Shown here one piece after another: positions 24,038 through 32,330 of a stretch of DNA of 33,480 nt (its first letter is position 1; the number at the start of each line of letters is the position of its first letter). Origin of the DNA: Terriglobia bacterium. GTDB lineage: Bacteria; Acidobacteriota; Terriglobia; UBA7540. Location of the stretch: contig JASHOS010000240.1 in NCBI GenBank assembly GCA_030040995.1, positions 1-33,480 on the forward strand, given 5' to 3'. A model generated the notes under the pieces. The model saw only the letters and a list, made by a program, of their open reading frames with translations. It ran no database searches and had not been told where the DNA came from. The position numbers and the translations under genes are program-made.

Positions 24038-25558
24038 ATGGAAAATCACAAGGGATTTCTGCGCGTTTCGGGAAGCGTGGTTCTTTTGTTCATGGCGCTT
24101 GGGCTGGCCGCAGCCCCAGCTTGGGCACAAACCACGGTCAATACTGATTGGATAGACGGGGACGGCAACTGGACCACCGCAGCCAACTGGAGTTGCAACT
24201 GCGTTCCCAACAACAACTCAACGAACGTGTTTAATGTAACCGTACCCGAGGGTGACGCTGCCATCCACACGGGCATTACCGTCAACAGTCTTTCCACGGG
24301 GGCTAACGGAGAAGTCGACAGCTTTTTCTCCTCGTCAACCGTCACGGGTAACCTGACGAACGATGGCACTATGGAAACAGACTTCAATCTGTGGACGGTG
24401 GATGGAACGTTCGCGAACAATGGAACCCTGACTCTGCTGGCCGCGACCGTCGTGAATGCCCCCGCCCTCACAAACGGAGGGTCAATTTCTATCTTCCCTG
24501 GCAGCGGGATTGATGTCAGCGGCGACCTGGCGAACGCGGGCGGCATTGAGGTTCAAGGGGGCGGTACCCAATCGAGCAATCTAGACGTGGGTGGAAACCT
24601 CTTAGCGAGCGGCAACATCACCGCCTCAGGCGCTCCGCCCGGGGCAGGTCAGGTGAGCGTTGGCGGTAACCTGGTCGTCGTCAGCGGCGGCAGTGTGGAT
24701 GTCGGAGGTGCCGGCTCGGTGTATGTAACCGGCAACGCCACTAATGCCGGGAGTATTGAGCTGGCTGGGGGCAGCGATGACGTCCAACCCGGAGCTCTCT
24801 CCACCACTAACTTCACCAACACTGGAACTGTTACTATGGACCCCGCCATACAAGGGTTCCCGTCCTACGACGGCGGCTCACTCGGAGCTTCCGGCGCCTA
24901 CACGCAGACCGCAGGCAGCACGGAGGTGAATGGCACGCTGGGGGCGACGAGTGTGGTTATCAGCGGCGGGAAGGTTTCTGGCAGCGGGACCATTGATGCA
25001 GTCACTTACACGCAAACGGCCGGCTCTACGGATGTGGATGGCACATTAATTGCCCATGCTGTGAACATCGAAGGCGGAACGCTTTCCGGCAGCGGGACGA
25101 TTAAAGGAAACGTGGTCAACGATGCCATCGTTTCTCCCGGCGATCCCGCCACGCTGACGATCAATGGCGGCTACACTCAGAAGGCCGATGGTACGCTAGT
25201 GATCGATATCGCCGGCGCCACGGATTACAGCATTCTTGACGTTAGCGGCGAGGCTTCGCTTGACGGCGCGGTAGATTTCGACTTTCTGAATGGCTACGTC
25301 CCGGGCGCAAACACCGACTTTGCCTTTCTGGAAGCGGGAAGTGTGGCGGGCGACTTCAGCGCGCTCGATGTTATGGGCATCAACTGCCCAAGCTGCAAGT
25401 TTAATCTGAGTACGCTCAGCCTTGATACCGGCGATACACCGCCTACGTTCGGCAGCCCCGTGCCGGAGCCAGGGATGCTGATCCTGTTCGGCACCGGCTT
25501 GCTTGGCCTGGTTGCATTGCTGCTCAAGCAGCGGATCCGGACCGACACAGCGGGGTAG
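24038..25558 (+). CDS. Repeat-rich PEP-CTERM protein (beta-helix-like passenger)
   Basis: 506 residues with GGAGGAGAT directly before the ATG. The signal peptide is residues 1-30 (cleavage after AWA). Residues 38-52 read 'WIDGDGNWTTAANWS', an opening often seen in passenger-type surface proteins. From ~75 to 385 there are Gly/Ser/Asn/Thr-rich, 20-40-residue strands, including a near-repeat of 36 residues: YTQTAGST at 288-295 and again at 324-331, each followed by V.GTL... and SGSGTI. A third YTQ lies at 379. This fits a right-handed beta-helix. The C-terminus is V-P-E-P at 475-478, then MLILFGTGLLGLVALLL and KQRIR, a PEP-CTERM signal. It would be exported, processed by an exosortase and kept at the surface. 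It is the second such protein in the window, with a matching tail motif but a different body. Confidence 0.92.
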   Translation: MENHKGFLRVSGSVVLLFMALGLAAAPAWAQTTVNTDWIDGDGNWTTAANWSCNCVPNNNSTNVFNVTVPEGDAAIHTGITVNSLSTGANGEVDSFFSSSTVTGNLTNDGTMETDFNLWTVDGTFANNGTLTLLAATVVNAPALTNGGSISIFPGSGIDVSGDLANAGGIEVQGGGTQSSNLDVGGNLLASGNITASGAPPGAGQVSVGGNLVVVSGGSVDVGGAGSVYVTGNATNAGSIELAGGSDDVQPGALSTTNFTNTGTVTMDPAIQGFPSYDGGSLGASGAYTQTAGSTEVNGTLGATSVVISGGKVSGSGTIDAVTYTQTAGSTDVDGTLIAHAVNIEGGTLSGSGTIKGNVVNDAIVSPGDPATLTINGGYTQKADGTLVIDIAGATDYSILDVSGEASLDGAVDFDFLNGYVPGANTDFAFLEAGSVAGDFSALDVMGINCPSCKFNLSTLSLDTGDTPPTFGSPVPEPGMLILFGTGLLGLVALLLKQRIRTDTAG

Positions 25559-25977
25559 CGCAGCGCGCCCTTCGGCCGCAGCCAAACCAGATGCAACACC
25601 ACGCTAAGTGTGGTTTCCTATGCTAGGGGAGGGCCTTTATGCCCCTCCCGCGGGAGCACCACTGGCGTGCTGCCCTACCCGCGCCGCATCGGTCGCCGCG
25701 CAGCGCCGGTGACGGGGTCGAGTGCGACGAACTCTGCACGTGGATTTGGGGACGCCTTGGGTCGCCCTTTCAGGGCTTGTTTTCGCAAGTCAGATTCGGT
25801 TCCCTGGGCCCTGCCCAGGGCTGTGATAGAGCGGCCCTTCGGGCCTCCGAAGATTAATACGTTAGCGTTGAACGAAAGGGTCCGAAAAAATCAGACACTA
25901 CACTGCAAGTGTCTGTGCCACCCCGGCCCTGAAGAAAAGCCGCAGACTTCGAAAGGCACGAAGTCTGCGCTACCCCA
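25559..25977. repeat. Repeat-filled gap: half copy of the large element plus hairpin
   Basis: No gene is supported. At 25555-25590 the edge GTAGCGCAG with 'CTTCGGCCGCAGCCAAA' is a diverged relative of the long dispersed repeat. At 25752-25850 the right half of the large element is present (CCTTTCAGGGCTTG ... CCCTGGGCCCTGCCCAGGG ... TGATAGAGCGGC ... CTTCGGGCC). At 25937-25973 the variable-stem hairpin has a perfect 11-bp stem, CGCAGACTTCG/CGAAGTCTGCG, with loop AAAGGCA, and ends four bases before the neighbouring minus-strand gene's stop. Confidence 0.75.
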
Positions 25978-26691
25978 CTAGGCGCGTTGGCGTACGCCGT
26001 GCAAGAAAGCTCCTAAACCGATCGCTTCACCTAACCCGAACAGCAGCCACTCGTAGGGATGGGGCAAGCGCCCCGCCACAATGATCTTGTAATCCCAGGT
26101 GAAGGAAAGTAAGATCACGGCGCCGCCGAGCAGGATGCCAGCCCAATGACCGGCGCTCAATTGCACCGGCCGGCCGCAAGCCTGCCGCCGCAAGACCAAG
26201 ACGCCGGCTCCAATCATAGAGAGAGAAACAATTACCGGCGCCAGCACCGGCGCGCTCCAGGGTACGGGAAGCAGAAACAGCAGGTCCCAAGTGAGCAGGG
26301 AAACGGGCCAGCCAATCAGTAGCTTCAGGAATCCGTAGAAGGCGATATCCCAAACGCCAAAAGCAATCACGAAGGCCGCAATCATACTCGTCCCGTCGGT
26401 CCCCACAGCGCCAGCAACCGCCGCGATCATGATCAGGGTGGCGGCTTCGCGCGGAATCTCGATCCTCAGGAGCTTCCAGAGCTGTCCGTGGTTCGCGGAT
26501 CGAAGTTCGACGGGCGTCGGAATCGGGAACAAGGCTTCAGGCGGGTACTGAGCATAGTAGCTCAGGCGGGCCGGTTCGCTGATCGTGCGCAGATAGACCA
26601 CCACCGCGGCCTCCACATAGCCAAAAGAAAGGCCGAATAGCGCGAGCAGTATTACGATTCGTTTCCAACTACGTGGTACGGGCGTTGCCAT
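25978..26691 (-). CDS. Hypothetical polytopic membrane protein
   Basis: 237 residues with AGGGAAG upstream of the ATG at 26691. It shows six or seven hydrophobic segments: about 12-32, 82-100, 102-125, 130-152, 158-175, 184-204 and 216-233. The loop around residues 35-75 is long and polar ('TISEPARLSYYAQYPPEALFPIPTPVELRSANHGQLWKLL'). The first helix carries 'FGYVEAAVVVYLR', with Tyr/Glu residues inside the membrane. No motif ties it to a known transporter, and I do not recognise the family. It is divergent from the M61 peptidase gene, with a 334-bp gap of repeats. Confidence 0.8.
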   Translation of the reverse strand: MATPVPRSWKRIVILLALFGLSFGYVEAAVVVYLRTISEPARLSYYAQYPPEALFPIPTPVELRSANHGQLWKLLRIEIPREAATLIMIAAVAGAVGTDGTSMIAAFVIAFGVWDIAFYGFLKLLIGWPVSLLTWDLLFLLPVPWSAPVLAPVIVSLSMIGAGVLVLRRQACGRPVQLSAGHWAGILLGGAVILLSFTWDYKIIVAGRLPHPYEWLLFGLGEAIGLGAFLHGVRQRA

Positions 26692-27025
26692 CCGGGTTGC
26701 TTCCCTTTAATGCCACGGTTTGGGGTTCGTAGCGCAGGGCTTCAGCCCGGCATGTGCCGACCTAAAGGTCGGCGCTACACGGCGGGCGCGAAAGAAGAAT
26801 TGAAACGCGGTTCTGCCCGGCGTATGATTTCTTATTCGCAAGCCAAGGAGCCTTACCCTGCCGCCGCGGAACGATTTGCGGCCAGCTTTCAGCAATCAGG
26901 CATCATTGGTGGCAACGGTCAGCGCTTTCGGCTCACTGTGGGCCTTTTTACCACATGAAAGCCCAAGGCCAATTCAAAAGCGAATTGACCGTGGCTACCA
27001 CTCACGGAAATACAAGGAGCAACTT
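26692..27025. other. Gap before the M61 peptidase with two hairpins
   Basis: At 26730-26778 there is a GTAGCGCAGGGCTTCAGCCC hairpin followed by GCCGACCT/AGGTCGGC (8-bp stem) and GCGCTAC, which fits the variable-stem family. At 26971-26998, CAATTCAAAAGCGAATTG can form a small stem near the peptidase start. The peptidase's AAGGAG is at 27014-27019. No gene is seen here. Confidence 0.55.
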
Positions 27026-28975
27026 ATGATCACTTCTCGCAGGCGCATCTGCGCAATTGCGTTGATTGCGCTCGGCGCATACTCAGTTTGCGGACAACCG
27101 GCGGCGTATGGACAAGCCGGCTCCGAAATCCAGCTCACCGTCGATGCGACGCAAGCGCCCATGAGGATCATTCACACCCACATGGTTATGGCCGTACAAC
27201 CGGGACCGCTGACCCTCTATTATCCCAAGTGGATACCTGGCGAGCACGCGCCGGACGGCCCCGAGGTCAATCTGGTAGGAATGAAGTTCACCGGCAACGG
27301 CAATACGATCGCCTGGAGACGTGACTTGGTTGATATGTTCGAATTCCACCTCGATATTCCGCAGGGCGTCACGAATCTCGACGTCCGGCTCGACTACATC
27401 GAGCCGGAGGCCGAATCCGGCTTCAGCGCCGGGGCTTCCGCCACCGATAAGCTTGTGGTCATCAGTTGGAACCAGAATCTATTGTATCCGGGCGGGCGGC
27501 GCGCTCAGGACATCACGTATCGCGCCACGCTCCACCTCCCATCCGGCTGGACATTTGGCACGGCGCTGCCCGTGGCCGGGCAGTCAGGAAATGAGATCCA
27601 GTTCCAGCCGGTTTCGCTCAATCGTCTGGTGGATTCGCCGGTGCTGGCGGGCCAATACCTGCGCATCTTCAACGTCACGCCTCCGGGAGAAACCATCCAT
27701 CACGAGATTGACGTGGCGGCGGATACTGAAGCCGCTCTCGATATGCCCTCCGACGTCCAGCAGGACTTCACGAACGTGGTGGCACAGACGGGCTCGCTCT
27801 TTGGTGCGCGCCATTACCGCGACTATCATTTTCTGCTGACGCTGAGCGATCACGTGGCGCACTTCGGGCTGGAGCATCACGAATCCGATGACAGCCGCGC
27901 CGATTTGAACTCCTTGATCAATCCCATGACCCGGCAGTTCCTGGGGCTCTTGCTGCCTCACGAGTTCGTGCACTCGTGGAACGGCAAATTCCGCCGTCCC
28001 GCTGACCTGAGCCCGCCCTATTACGATCAACCCCAAAAGACAGACCTTCTCTGGGTCTATGAAGGTCTCACTGATTATCTTGGTCCGTTGCTCGCGGTAC
28101 GGAGCGGATTGTGGTCTCCTCGGCAGTACCGTGGATACCTGGCGTCGATCGCCGCGATGCTTGGGCCCGGCCGCCCAGGGCGCACGTGGCGGCCCTTGCA
28201 GGATACGGCGGATGACGCGCAAATTCTTTATTTCGCGCCTGACGAATGGGTCAATTGGCGCCGCAGCACGGACTACTATGAAGAAGGCGACCTGATGTGG
28301 CTCGACGTCAACACCAAAATTCGTGAGCTCACGCGCGGGAAGAAGTCGCTCGAGGATTTCTGTCGTAGCTTTTATGGAGGCCCTAACCTGGGACCCCAGC
28401 TCAAAACATACAATTTTGATGATGTCGTCAGCACGCTCAACCAGGTCGCTCCTTACGATTGGGCGTCGTTCTTCCGGAACTGGCTCGACCGCACCACACC
28501 GCAGGCGCCCGTTGAAGGCCTGGAAGCGGCGGGATGGAAGCTGGTCTTCAATAGCCAGGAATCGCCCATGGAGAGCGCTCAAGAGGAATATCGCCATAGC
28601 ATTAATGCTGCCTACTCCATCGGCCTTGTCGTGGGAAACGACGGCGTCATTGACGATTCCATTGTCGGTAAGGCGGCTTATAACGCGGGTATTGCTGCGG
28701 GAATGAGGCTCGTTGCAGTGAACGGGCAGGCTTTCAGCGCGGACGTTCTTCACCAAGCCCTGAAAGCCGGCGCCACCAGCACGCAGCCTCTGAACCTGCT
28801 CATCGAAAATGATGACTACTTTCAGACCTTCAGCCTGGATTATCACGGCGGAGAGCAGTATCCACATCTGGAGCGGGAGCCGGACAGGCCGGACCTGCTG
28901 GATAAAATCTCGCAGCCGCTGCCGGTGAAGTCGTCGGCCGCGCGGCGATGGCATTTCATCACCATCAGCAAATAG
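27026..28975 (+). CDS. M61-family glycyl aminopeptidase-like metallopeptidase with PDZ domain
   Basis: 649 residues from the ATG at 27026, with AAGGAG six bases before it. A longer frame from 26876 lacks a site. An N-terminal signal peptide (~1-28) is followed by the M61 N-terminal beta domain (~30-200). The catalytic helix has HEFVH at 312-316 and the third zinc ligand E346 in 'WVYEGLTDYL', the classic M61 pair. The C-terminal part holds a PDZ-like domain (about 530-600), with 'GVIDDSIVGKAAYNAGIAAGMRLVAVNGQ'. These enzymes release N-terminal glycine or cleave small peptides, and should act in the periplasm. The PDZ may read substrate C-termini. It is monocistronic. Confidence 0.93.
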   Translation: MITSRRRICAIALIALGAYSVCGQPAAYGQAGSEIQLTVDATQAPMRIIHTHMVMAVQPGPLTLYYPKWIPGEHAPDGPEVNLVGMKFTGNGNTIAWRRDLVDMFEFHLDIPQGVTNLDVRLDYIEPEAESGFSAGASATDKLVVISWNQNLLYPGGRRAQDITYRATLHLPSGWTFGTALPVAGQSGNEIQFQPVSLNRLVDSPVLAGQYLRIFNVTPPGETIHHEIDVAADTEAALDMPSDVQQDFTNVVAQTGSLFGARHYRDYHFLLTLSDHVAHFGLEHHESDDSRADLNSLINPMTRQFLGLLLPHEFVHSWNGKFRRPADLSPPYYDQPQKTDLLWVYEGLTDYLGPLLAVRSGLWSPRQYRGYLASIAAMLGPGRPGRTWRPLQDTADDAQILYFAPDEWVNWRRSTDYYEEGDLMWLDVNTKIRELTRGKKSLEDFCRSFYGGPNLGPQLKTYNFDDVVSTLNQVAPYDWASFFRNWLDRTTPQAPVEGLEAAGWKLVFNSQESPMESAQEEYRHSINAAYSIGLVVGNDGVIDDSIVGKAAYNAGIAAGMRLVAVNGQAFSADVLHQALKAGATSTQPLNLLIENDDYFQTFSLDYHGGEQYPHLEREPDRPDLLDKISQPLPVKSSAARRWHFITISK

Positions 28976-29040
28976 CCGCGGTGAACCCGTGTGTGCAGTT
29001 TCTACATTTTGGGACGTGGCGGATTGTGCTTTTTAAAGGG

Positions 29041-29310
29041 GGCCGCTTGGGTCGCGCCCCGGATCTCGCAGATTTGGAGGCCCGAAGGGCCGTTCTATCA
29101 CAGCCCTGGGGCAACGCCCAGGGAATCGAGTCTGCCTTGCGCAACGAGCCCTGAAGGGGCGTCCCACAGCCCCCGCGATTCCACGTGTGGCCATGGGCCA
29201 CCGACGATGGCACGCCCCTTCAGGGCTTCGGTTGTAGAGAAAGTACCATGCCTTTAACCCAGGCCGGCTGGCCAGGGCTGTGATAGAGCGCCGCTTCGCG
29301 GCTCGGAATA
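29041..29310 (-). repeat. Large ~240-bp inverted-ended element, copy 2 (reverse orientation)
   Basis: The reverse complement of 29060-29305 reads CGCGAAGCGGCGCTCTATCA, then GCC..GGCCAGCCGGCC, GAAG.CCTGAA and GGGCGT. Continuing, it reads GGGCTCGTT, CCCTGGGCGTTGCCC, TGATAGA.CGGCC and CTTCGGGCCTCCAAATCTG. These are the same blocks in the same order as at 7020-7257. The inner middle differs. It occupies most of the gap between the M61 gene and bshA. Confidence 0.8.
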
Positions 29311-29315
29311 TAGCC

Positions 29316-29350
29316 GCTGAAAGCTGATGGCTGATCGCTGAAAGCTGCTG
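29316..29350 (+). repeat. Heptamer array (GCTGAAA-type), five units, before bshA
   Basis: Five exact-period 7-bp units, GCTGAAA then GCTGATG and so on, with two identical GCTGAAA units and a last GCTGCTG. It ends six bases before the bshA ATG at 29357, with only TCTCTC between, so no normal Shine-Dalgarno exists. Confidence 0.88.
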
Positions 29351-29356
29351 TCTCTC

Positions 29357-30481
29357 ATGAAAATTGGCATCACATGTTATCCCACCTACGGTGGAAGCGG
29401 CGTCGTGGCTACCGAGCTGGGCATCGAGCTGGCAGCGCGCGGCTACGACGTTCATTTCATCAGCTACGCCGTGCCGGTCCGGATGTCTTCGGTCTCGGAC
29501 CGCATTCACTTCCACGAAGTGGAAGTGATGAATTATCCGCTTTTCGACCACCCACCTTACACGCTGGCGCTGGCAACGAAGATGTACAACGTGGCCGTGA
29601 ATGAATCTTTGGACCTGCTGCACGTGCATTACGCAATTCCGCACTCGGTGAGCGCCTATCTGGCGCGCGCCATGCTTAAACCCCGCCGGCTGCCGTTCGT
29701 CACCACGCTGCACGGCACCGATATCACACTGGTGGGTACGGACCGCTCCTATCTTCCCATCACGCGATTCTCGATTGAGGAGAGCGATGCAGTGACCGCG
29801 ATCTCCGATTACCTGCGGAATGTCACGCGCGCGGAGCTGGAGGTGCAAAAAGCGGTGCAAGTCATCCCGAACTTCGTCAACTGCGACGTCTTTCAGCCCG
29901 CCGACGGCGAATGCCGGCGGGACGACTTTGCCACTGCTGACGAGCGTATTCTCGCGCACCTTTCCAACTTCCGCCCCGTCAAGCGCGTTCCGGACGTTAT
30001 CGACGTTTTTGCCCTGGTGCGGCGGGAGATTCCGGCCAAGCTGTTGATGATTGGCGACGGTCCCGAGCGCACGGTCGCCGAATGGCTAGTGCGCGACAAG
30101 GGACTTAGCCGGGACGTGATCTTTCTCGGTAAGCAGAACCAGGTGCAGGACCTTCTCAATTGTGCTGATGTCCTGCTGCTTCCCAGTGAAATCGAGTCGT
30201 TCGGCCTCGCGGCGCTGGAAGGCATGGCGAGCGGCGTGCCAGCCGTCTGCTCGCGCGTGGGAGGGCTGCCCGAGGTGATCCGCGATGGGGTGGATGGATT
30301 TCTAGTGACCCCGCACGACGTCCATGCCATGGCAGCGCGCGCCCTCGAGATTCTTACGGACCCGGCAAAGCGCGAGGCCATGGGCCGTGCGGCACGCCAG
30401 CAGGCGTTGGATAACTTTTGCAGCGAGAAGATCATTCCCCTTTACGAGCAGCTCTACCGCCAAGTCCTCGAAAATGAATAA
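29357..30481 (+). CDS. bshA: N-acetyl-alpha-D-glucosaminyl L-malate synthase BshA (bacillithiol pathway)
   Basis: 374 residues. It catalyses the first step of bacillithiol synthesis: UDP-GlcNAc plus L-malate gives GlcNAc-malate and UDP. It is a GT4-family retaining glycosyltransferase with the N-terminal 'CYPTYGGSGVVATELGIELA' loop and 'LLHVHYAIPHSVSAYLA'. The C-terminal Rossmann part has 'PSEIESFGLAALEGMASGVP', with the E-x7-E of GT4. The family signature from the start (MKIGITCYPTYGGSG) confirms the start codon. Translation starts just after a 7-bp tandem array that replaces a ribosome-binding site. bshB and bshC are not in the window. A hairpin (30490-30516) follows the stop directly. Confidence 0.96.
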   Translation: MKIGITCYPTYGGSGVVATELGIELAARGYDVHFISYAVPVRMSSVSDRIHFHEVEVMNYPLFDHPPYTLALATKMYNVAVNESLDLLHVHYAIPHSVSAYLARAMLKPRRLPFVTTLHGTDITLVGTDRSYLPITRFSIEESDAVTAISDYLRNVTRAELEVQKAVQVIPNFVNCDVFQPADGECRRDDFATADERILAHLSNFRPVKRVPDVIDVFALVRREIPAKLLMIGDGPERTVAEWLVRDKGLSRDVIFLGKQNQVQDLLNCADVLLLPSEIESFGLAALEGMASGVPAVCSRVGGLPEVIRDGVDGFLVTPHDVHAMAARALEILTDPAKREAMGRAARQQALDNFCSEKIIPLYEQLYRQVLENE

Positions 30482-30489
30482 AGGGCTAG

Positions 30490-30516
30490 CCGTGGTCGGT
30501 GCTGTTCTGACCACGG
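30490..30516 (+). terminator. Hairpin directly after bshA
   Basis: CCGTGGTC and GACCACGG form a perfect 8-bp stem with an 11-base loop. It starts nine bases after the bshA TAA and 51 bases before the Y1 transposase start. No T tract follows, so it is a weak terminator or a transposase-recognised hairpin. Confidence 0.4.
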
Positions 30517-30539
30517 ATCTTGGATGATCCTACACAGAT

Positions 30540-31049
30540 ATGTCCAACCTCCGTCGGCTCCGCGTAACAGACCGCATTTTCTTCGTAACAGTCAATCTCC
30601 GCCGTGGCGTCGGAACTTTTAGCGCATCTGAATACCCACTCATGATCCAAGTTCTTGACCGCTCGCGTCGCAGGCTCGGCTTTCTGCTTTGCGGCTATGT
30701 GCTTATGCCCGACCACTGGCACGCCTTGATCTGGGCGAGCCATCCGCTAACTATTTCGGAGGTGATTCACGATGTAAAGAAGGTTTCCGCGCTCCGGCTG
30801 CACGAGAGCCGCGCATCGAGCGGTCCACTCTGGCAGCGTCAGTTTTGGGATCGGTTTGTCCGTCATGCGAAGGAGTTCGGTGACCGCTTAGACTACATGC
30901 ATCTTAACCCGGTCCAAAAAAGTCTCGTGAGCCGCCCGGAGGACTGGAAGTGGTCGAGCTACAACAATTTTTCACTCGACAAGCGGGTGGTGGTGGAGTG
31001 CCCCACTCGGATCGATTATGTTCGGCTCCCGGAGGGATATCGGGGGTAA
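30540..31049 (+). CDS. REP-associated tyrosine transposase (RAYT, Y1 family), intact
   Basis: 169 residues in one frame, with no strong ribosome-binding site. The HUH pair is H59 and H61 in MPDHWHALIW. The catalytic tyrosine Y119 is in LDYMHLNPVQ, a very typical RAYT arrangement. 'PLWQRQFWDRFVRHAKEFGDRLDYMHLNPV' and 'DWKWSSYNNF' complete the family pattern, and the C-terminus is intact. RAYTs nick DNA at REP hairpins and spread them through genomes. This copy differs clearly in sequence from the frameshifted one at 22886-23333 and belongs to another RAYT branch. No terminal inverted repeat was found around it. Candidate substrates are the CCGTGGTC hairpin before it and the palindromes dispersed over the window. 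Confidence 0.93.
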   Translation: MSNLRRLRVTDRIFFVTVNLRRGVGTFSASEYPLMIQVLDRSRRRLGFLLCGYVLMPDHWHALIWASHPLTISEVIHDVKKVSALRLHESRASSGPLWQRQFWDRFVRHAKEFGDRLDYMHLNPVQKSLVSRPEDWKWSSYNNFSLDKRVVVECPTRIDYVRLPEGYRG

Positions 31050-31099
31050 TTCGTGAAAAGCCTGCGGTCAGGAAATGCGGGGAGGGTAGCGGCTACCGG

Positions 31100-32254
31100 T
31101 TAGGCGGCATGGGGCTCAGCAATATACACGGCGAGCACGCATACGACGCCGGCGGTCATCAGTGCGCAGAGGCCAGTGACCGCTGCGTAACCGAAGCTCT
31201 GATAGAGCATCCCCCCCACGAAGGCGGCCGCCCCGATTCCCGTCTGAGATGAGGCGCCCCGCGCCGCCATAAATGATCCGCGCTGCGAATCAGGGACGAG
31301 TTCCGTCATCAGCGCGGTGAGGGGTCCCTGCCTTAGAGCCGCTCCCAGGCTGGTCAGACCGAAGATGGCTAATAGAGCAAGACCCCAGGGGAAGAATGGC
31401 ATCAGGGCGACTGAAATCGCCATGACCGTGCAGCCCGTCATCGCCATTTTCCGTTTGCCAATGCGATCCGAAAGCGCGCCTCCCAGGGGCGCACCCGCCA
31501 CCGCGACCACCCCGGCAAGCATAAAAATCCAGCCGATACCGCGCGTGCCTAATCCAAACCGGCTGTTCAGCCATTCGCCGATATAGGTCATAAATCCGGT
31601 GAGGCCGCCGGACACGAGGAAAGCGATTCCGATTCCGGCGAGCAGATCGCGGCGAGCAGCGAACGCCCGGAAAGCCTCGACGGAGCGGCGCAGTTTATGG
31701 GGCGCGCGCTGGCCGGGACGGTGGTCTTCGCGTAAAGCCAGTGAAAAACATGCGGCAACGAAAGCTAAACCCGCAAAAAACAGAAACGAGCTTCGCCATC
31801 CAAACAGGTAGGCGATCTGGGCGCCGGCGGGAACACCGATGATGGGAGCCGCGAAATAAGCGATCGAAATCCATCCGATGGCGCGGCCGCGGATTTTGTA
31901 ATTGAAGCTGTCACCCGCGTAGGCGATCGAGCAAGTGGCAATCGCCCCCGCCGCGGCGCCCGTGAGCGCCCGCGCTACCATCAGCTCCGGAAACGTGCGA
32001 GTGCTCGCAGCCATCCACGACGCCAGCGCGAAAAGCGACGCGCCGCCCAGCAGAAAACGCCGCCGGCCATAATGGTCAGAAAGGGTTCCGGAAAGAAAGC
32101 CGGAAGTCGCCGCCGCGGCTGAATAGACCACCACCAGCAGTCCCGCGACGGCGACCGTAACGTGAAATGCGTGAACCAGAACCGGCAGCAGCGCCGCCAG
32201 CATCTGGTTGTCTGCCAGTCCAAGGAAAAGCAAGAGGAAGAGATTAGCGATCAC
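31100..32254 (-). CDS. MFS transporter, DHA1-like
   Basis: 384 residues starting with a GTG at 32254. No upstream ATG fits. The frame stays open further upstream but only into the 7-bp repeat array. About eleven to twelve helices are visible, with the MFS motif A in 'GTLSDHYGRRRFLLGGASLFALASW' (~55-80) and a second copy in 'GGALSDRIGKRKMAMTGC' (~264-281). The sequence between the two halves is a charged loop (~176-200, REDHRPGQRAPHKLRRSVE). It most resembles drug-efflux MFS proteins of the Bcr/EmrD type, but the substrate is unknown. The AhpD-like gene lies upstream on the same strand, 145 bases away, so co-transcription is possible. Confidence 0.86.
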   Translation of the reverse strand: MIANLFLLLFLGLADNQMLAALLPVLVHAFHVTVAVAGLLVVVYSAAAATSGFLSGTLSDHYGRRRFLLGGASLFALASWMAASTRTFPELMVARALTGAAAGAIATCSIAYAGDSFNYKIRGRAIGWISIAYFAAPIIGVPAGAQIAYLFGWRSSFLFFAGLAFVAACFSLALREDHRPGQRAPHKLRRSVEAFRAFAARRDLLAGIGIAFLVSGGLTGFMTYIGEWLNSRFGLGTRGIGWIFMLAGVVAVAGAPLGGALSDRIGKRKMAMTGCTVMAISVALMPFFPWGLALLAIFGLTSLGAALRQGPLTALMTELVPDSQRGSFMAARGASSQTGIGAAAFVGGMLYQSFGYAAVTGLCALMTAGVVCVLAVYIAEPHAA

Positions 32255-32330
32255 TAAGGGGTCGAGGGCGAGGCGTGGCGGGATGGCAGTGCTTGATGGC
32301 AGCGTTTTGATTCTGTGCCCTCTAAGGAAG

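Noticed and set aside
27584-28954. Long minus-strand open frame opposite the M61 peptidase
   Set aside because: Its composition is that of an antisense reading of the peptidase gene and it matches no known protein pattern.
29033-29959. Minus-strand frame with Gln-Leu-Ser-Ala-Ile-Ser-His repetition opposite bshA
   Set aside because: The repetition is the 7-bp array read as protein, and the remainder is antisense to bshA.
30490-30516. tRNA-like fold at the bshA 3' end
   Set aside because: It has only one stem-loop, with no T-loop consensus or CCA. No tRNA or rRNA was found anywhere in the window.
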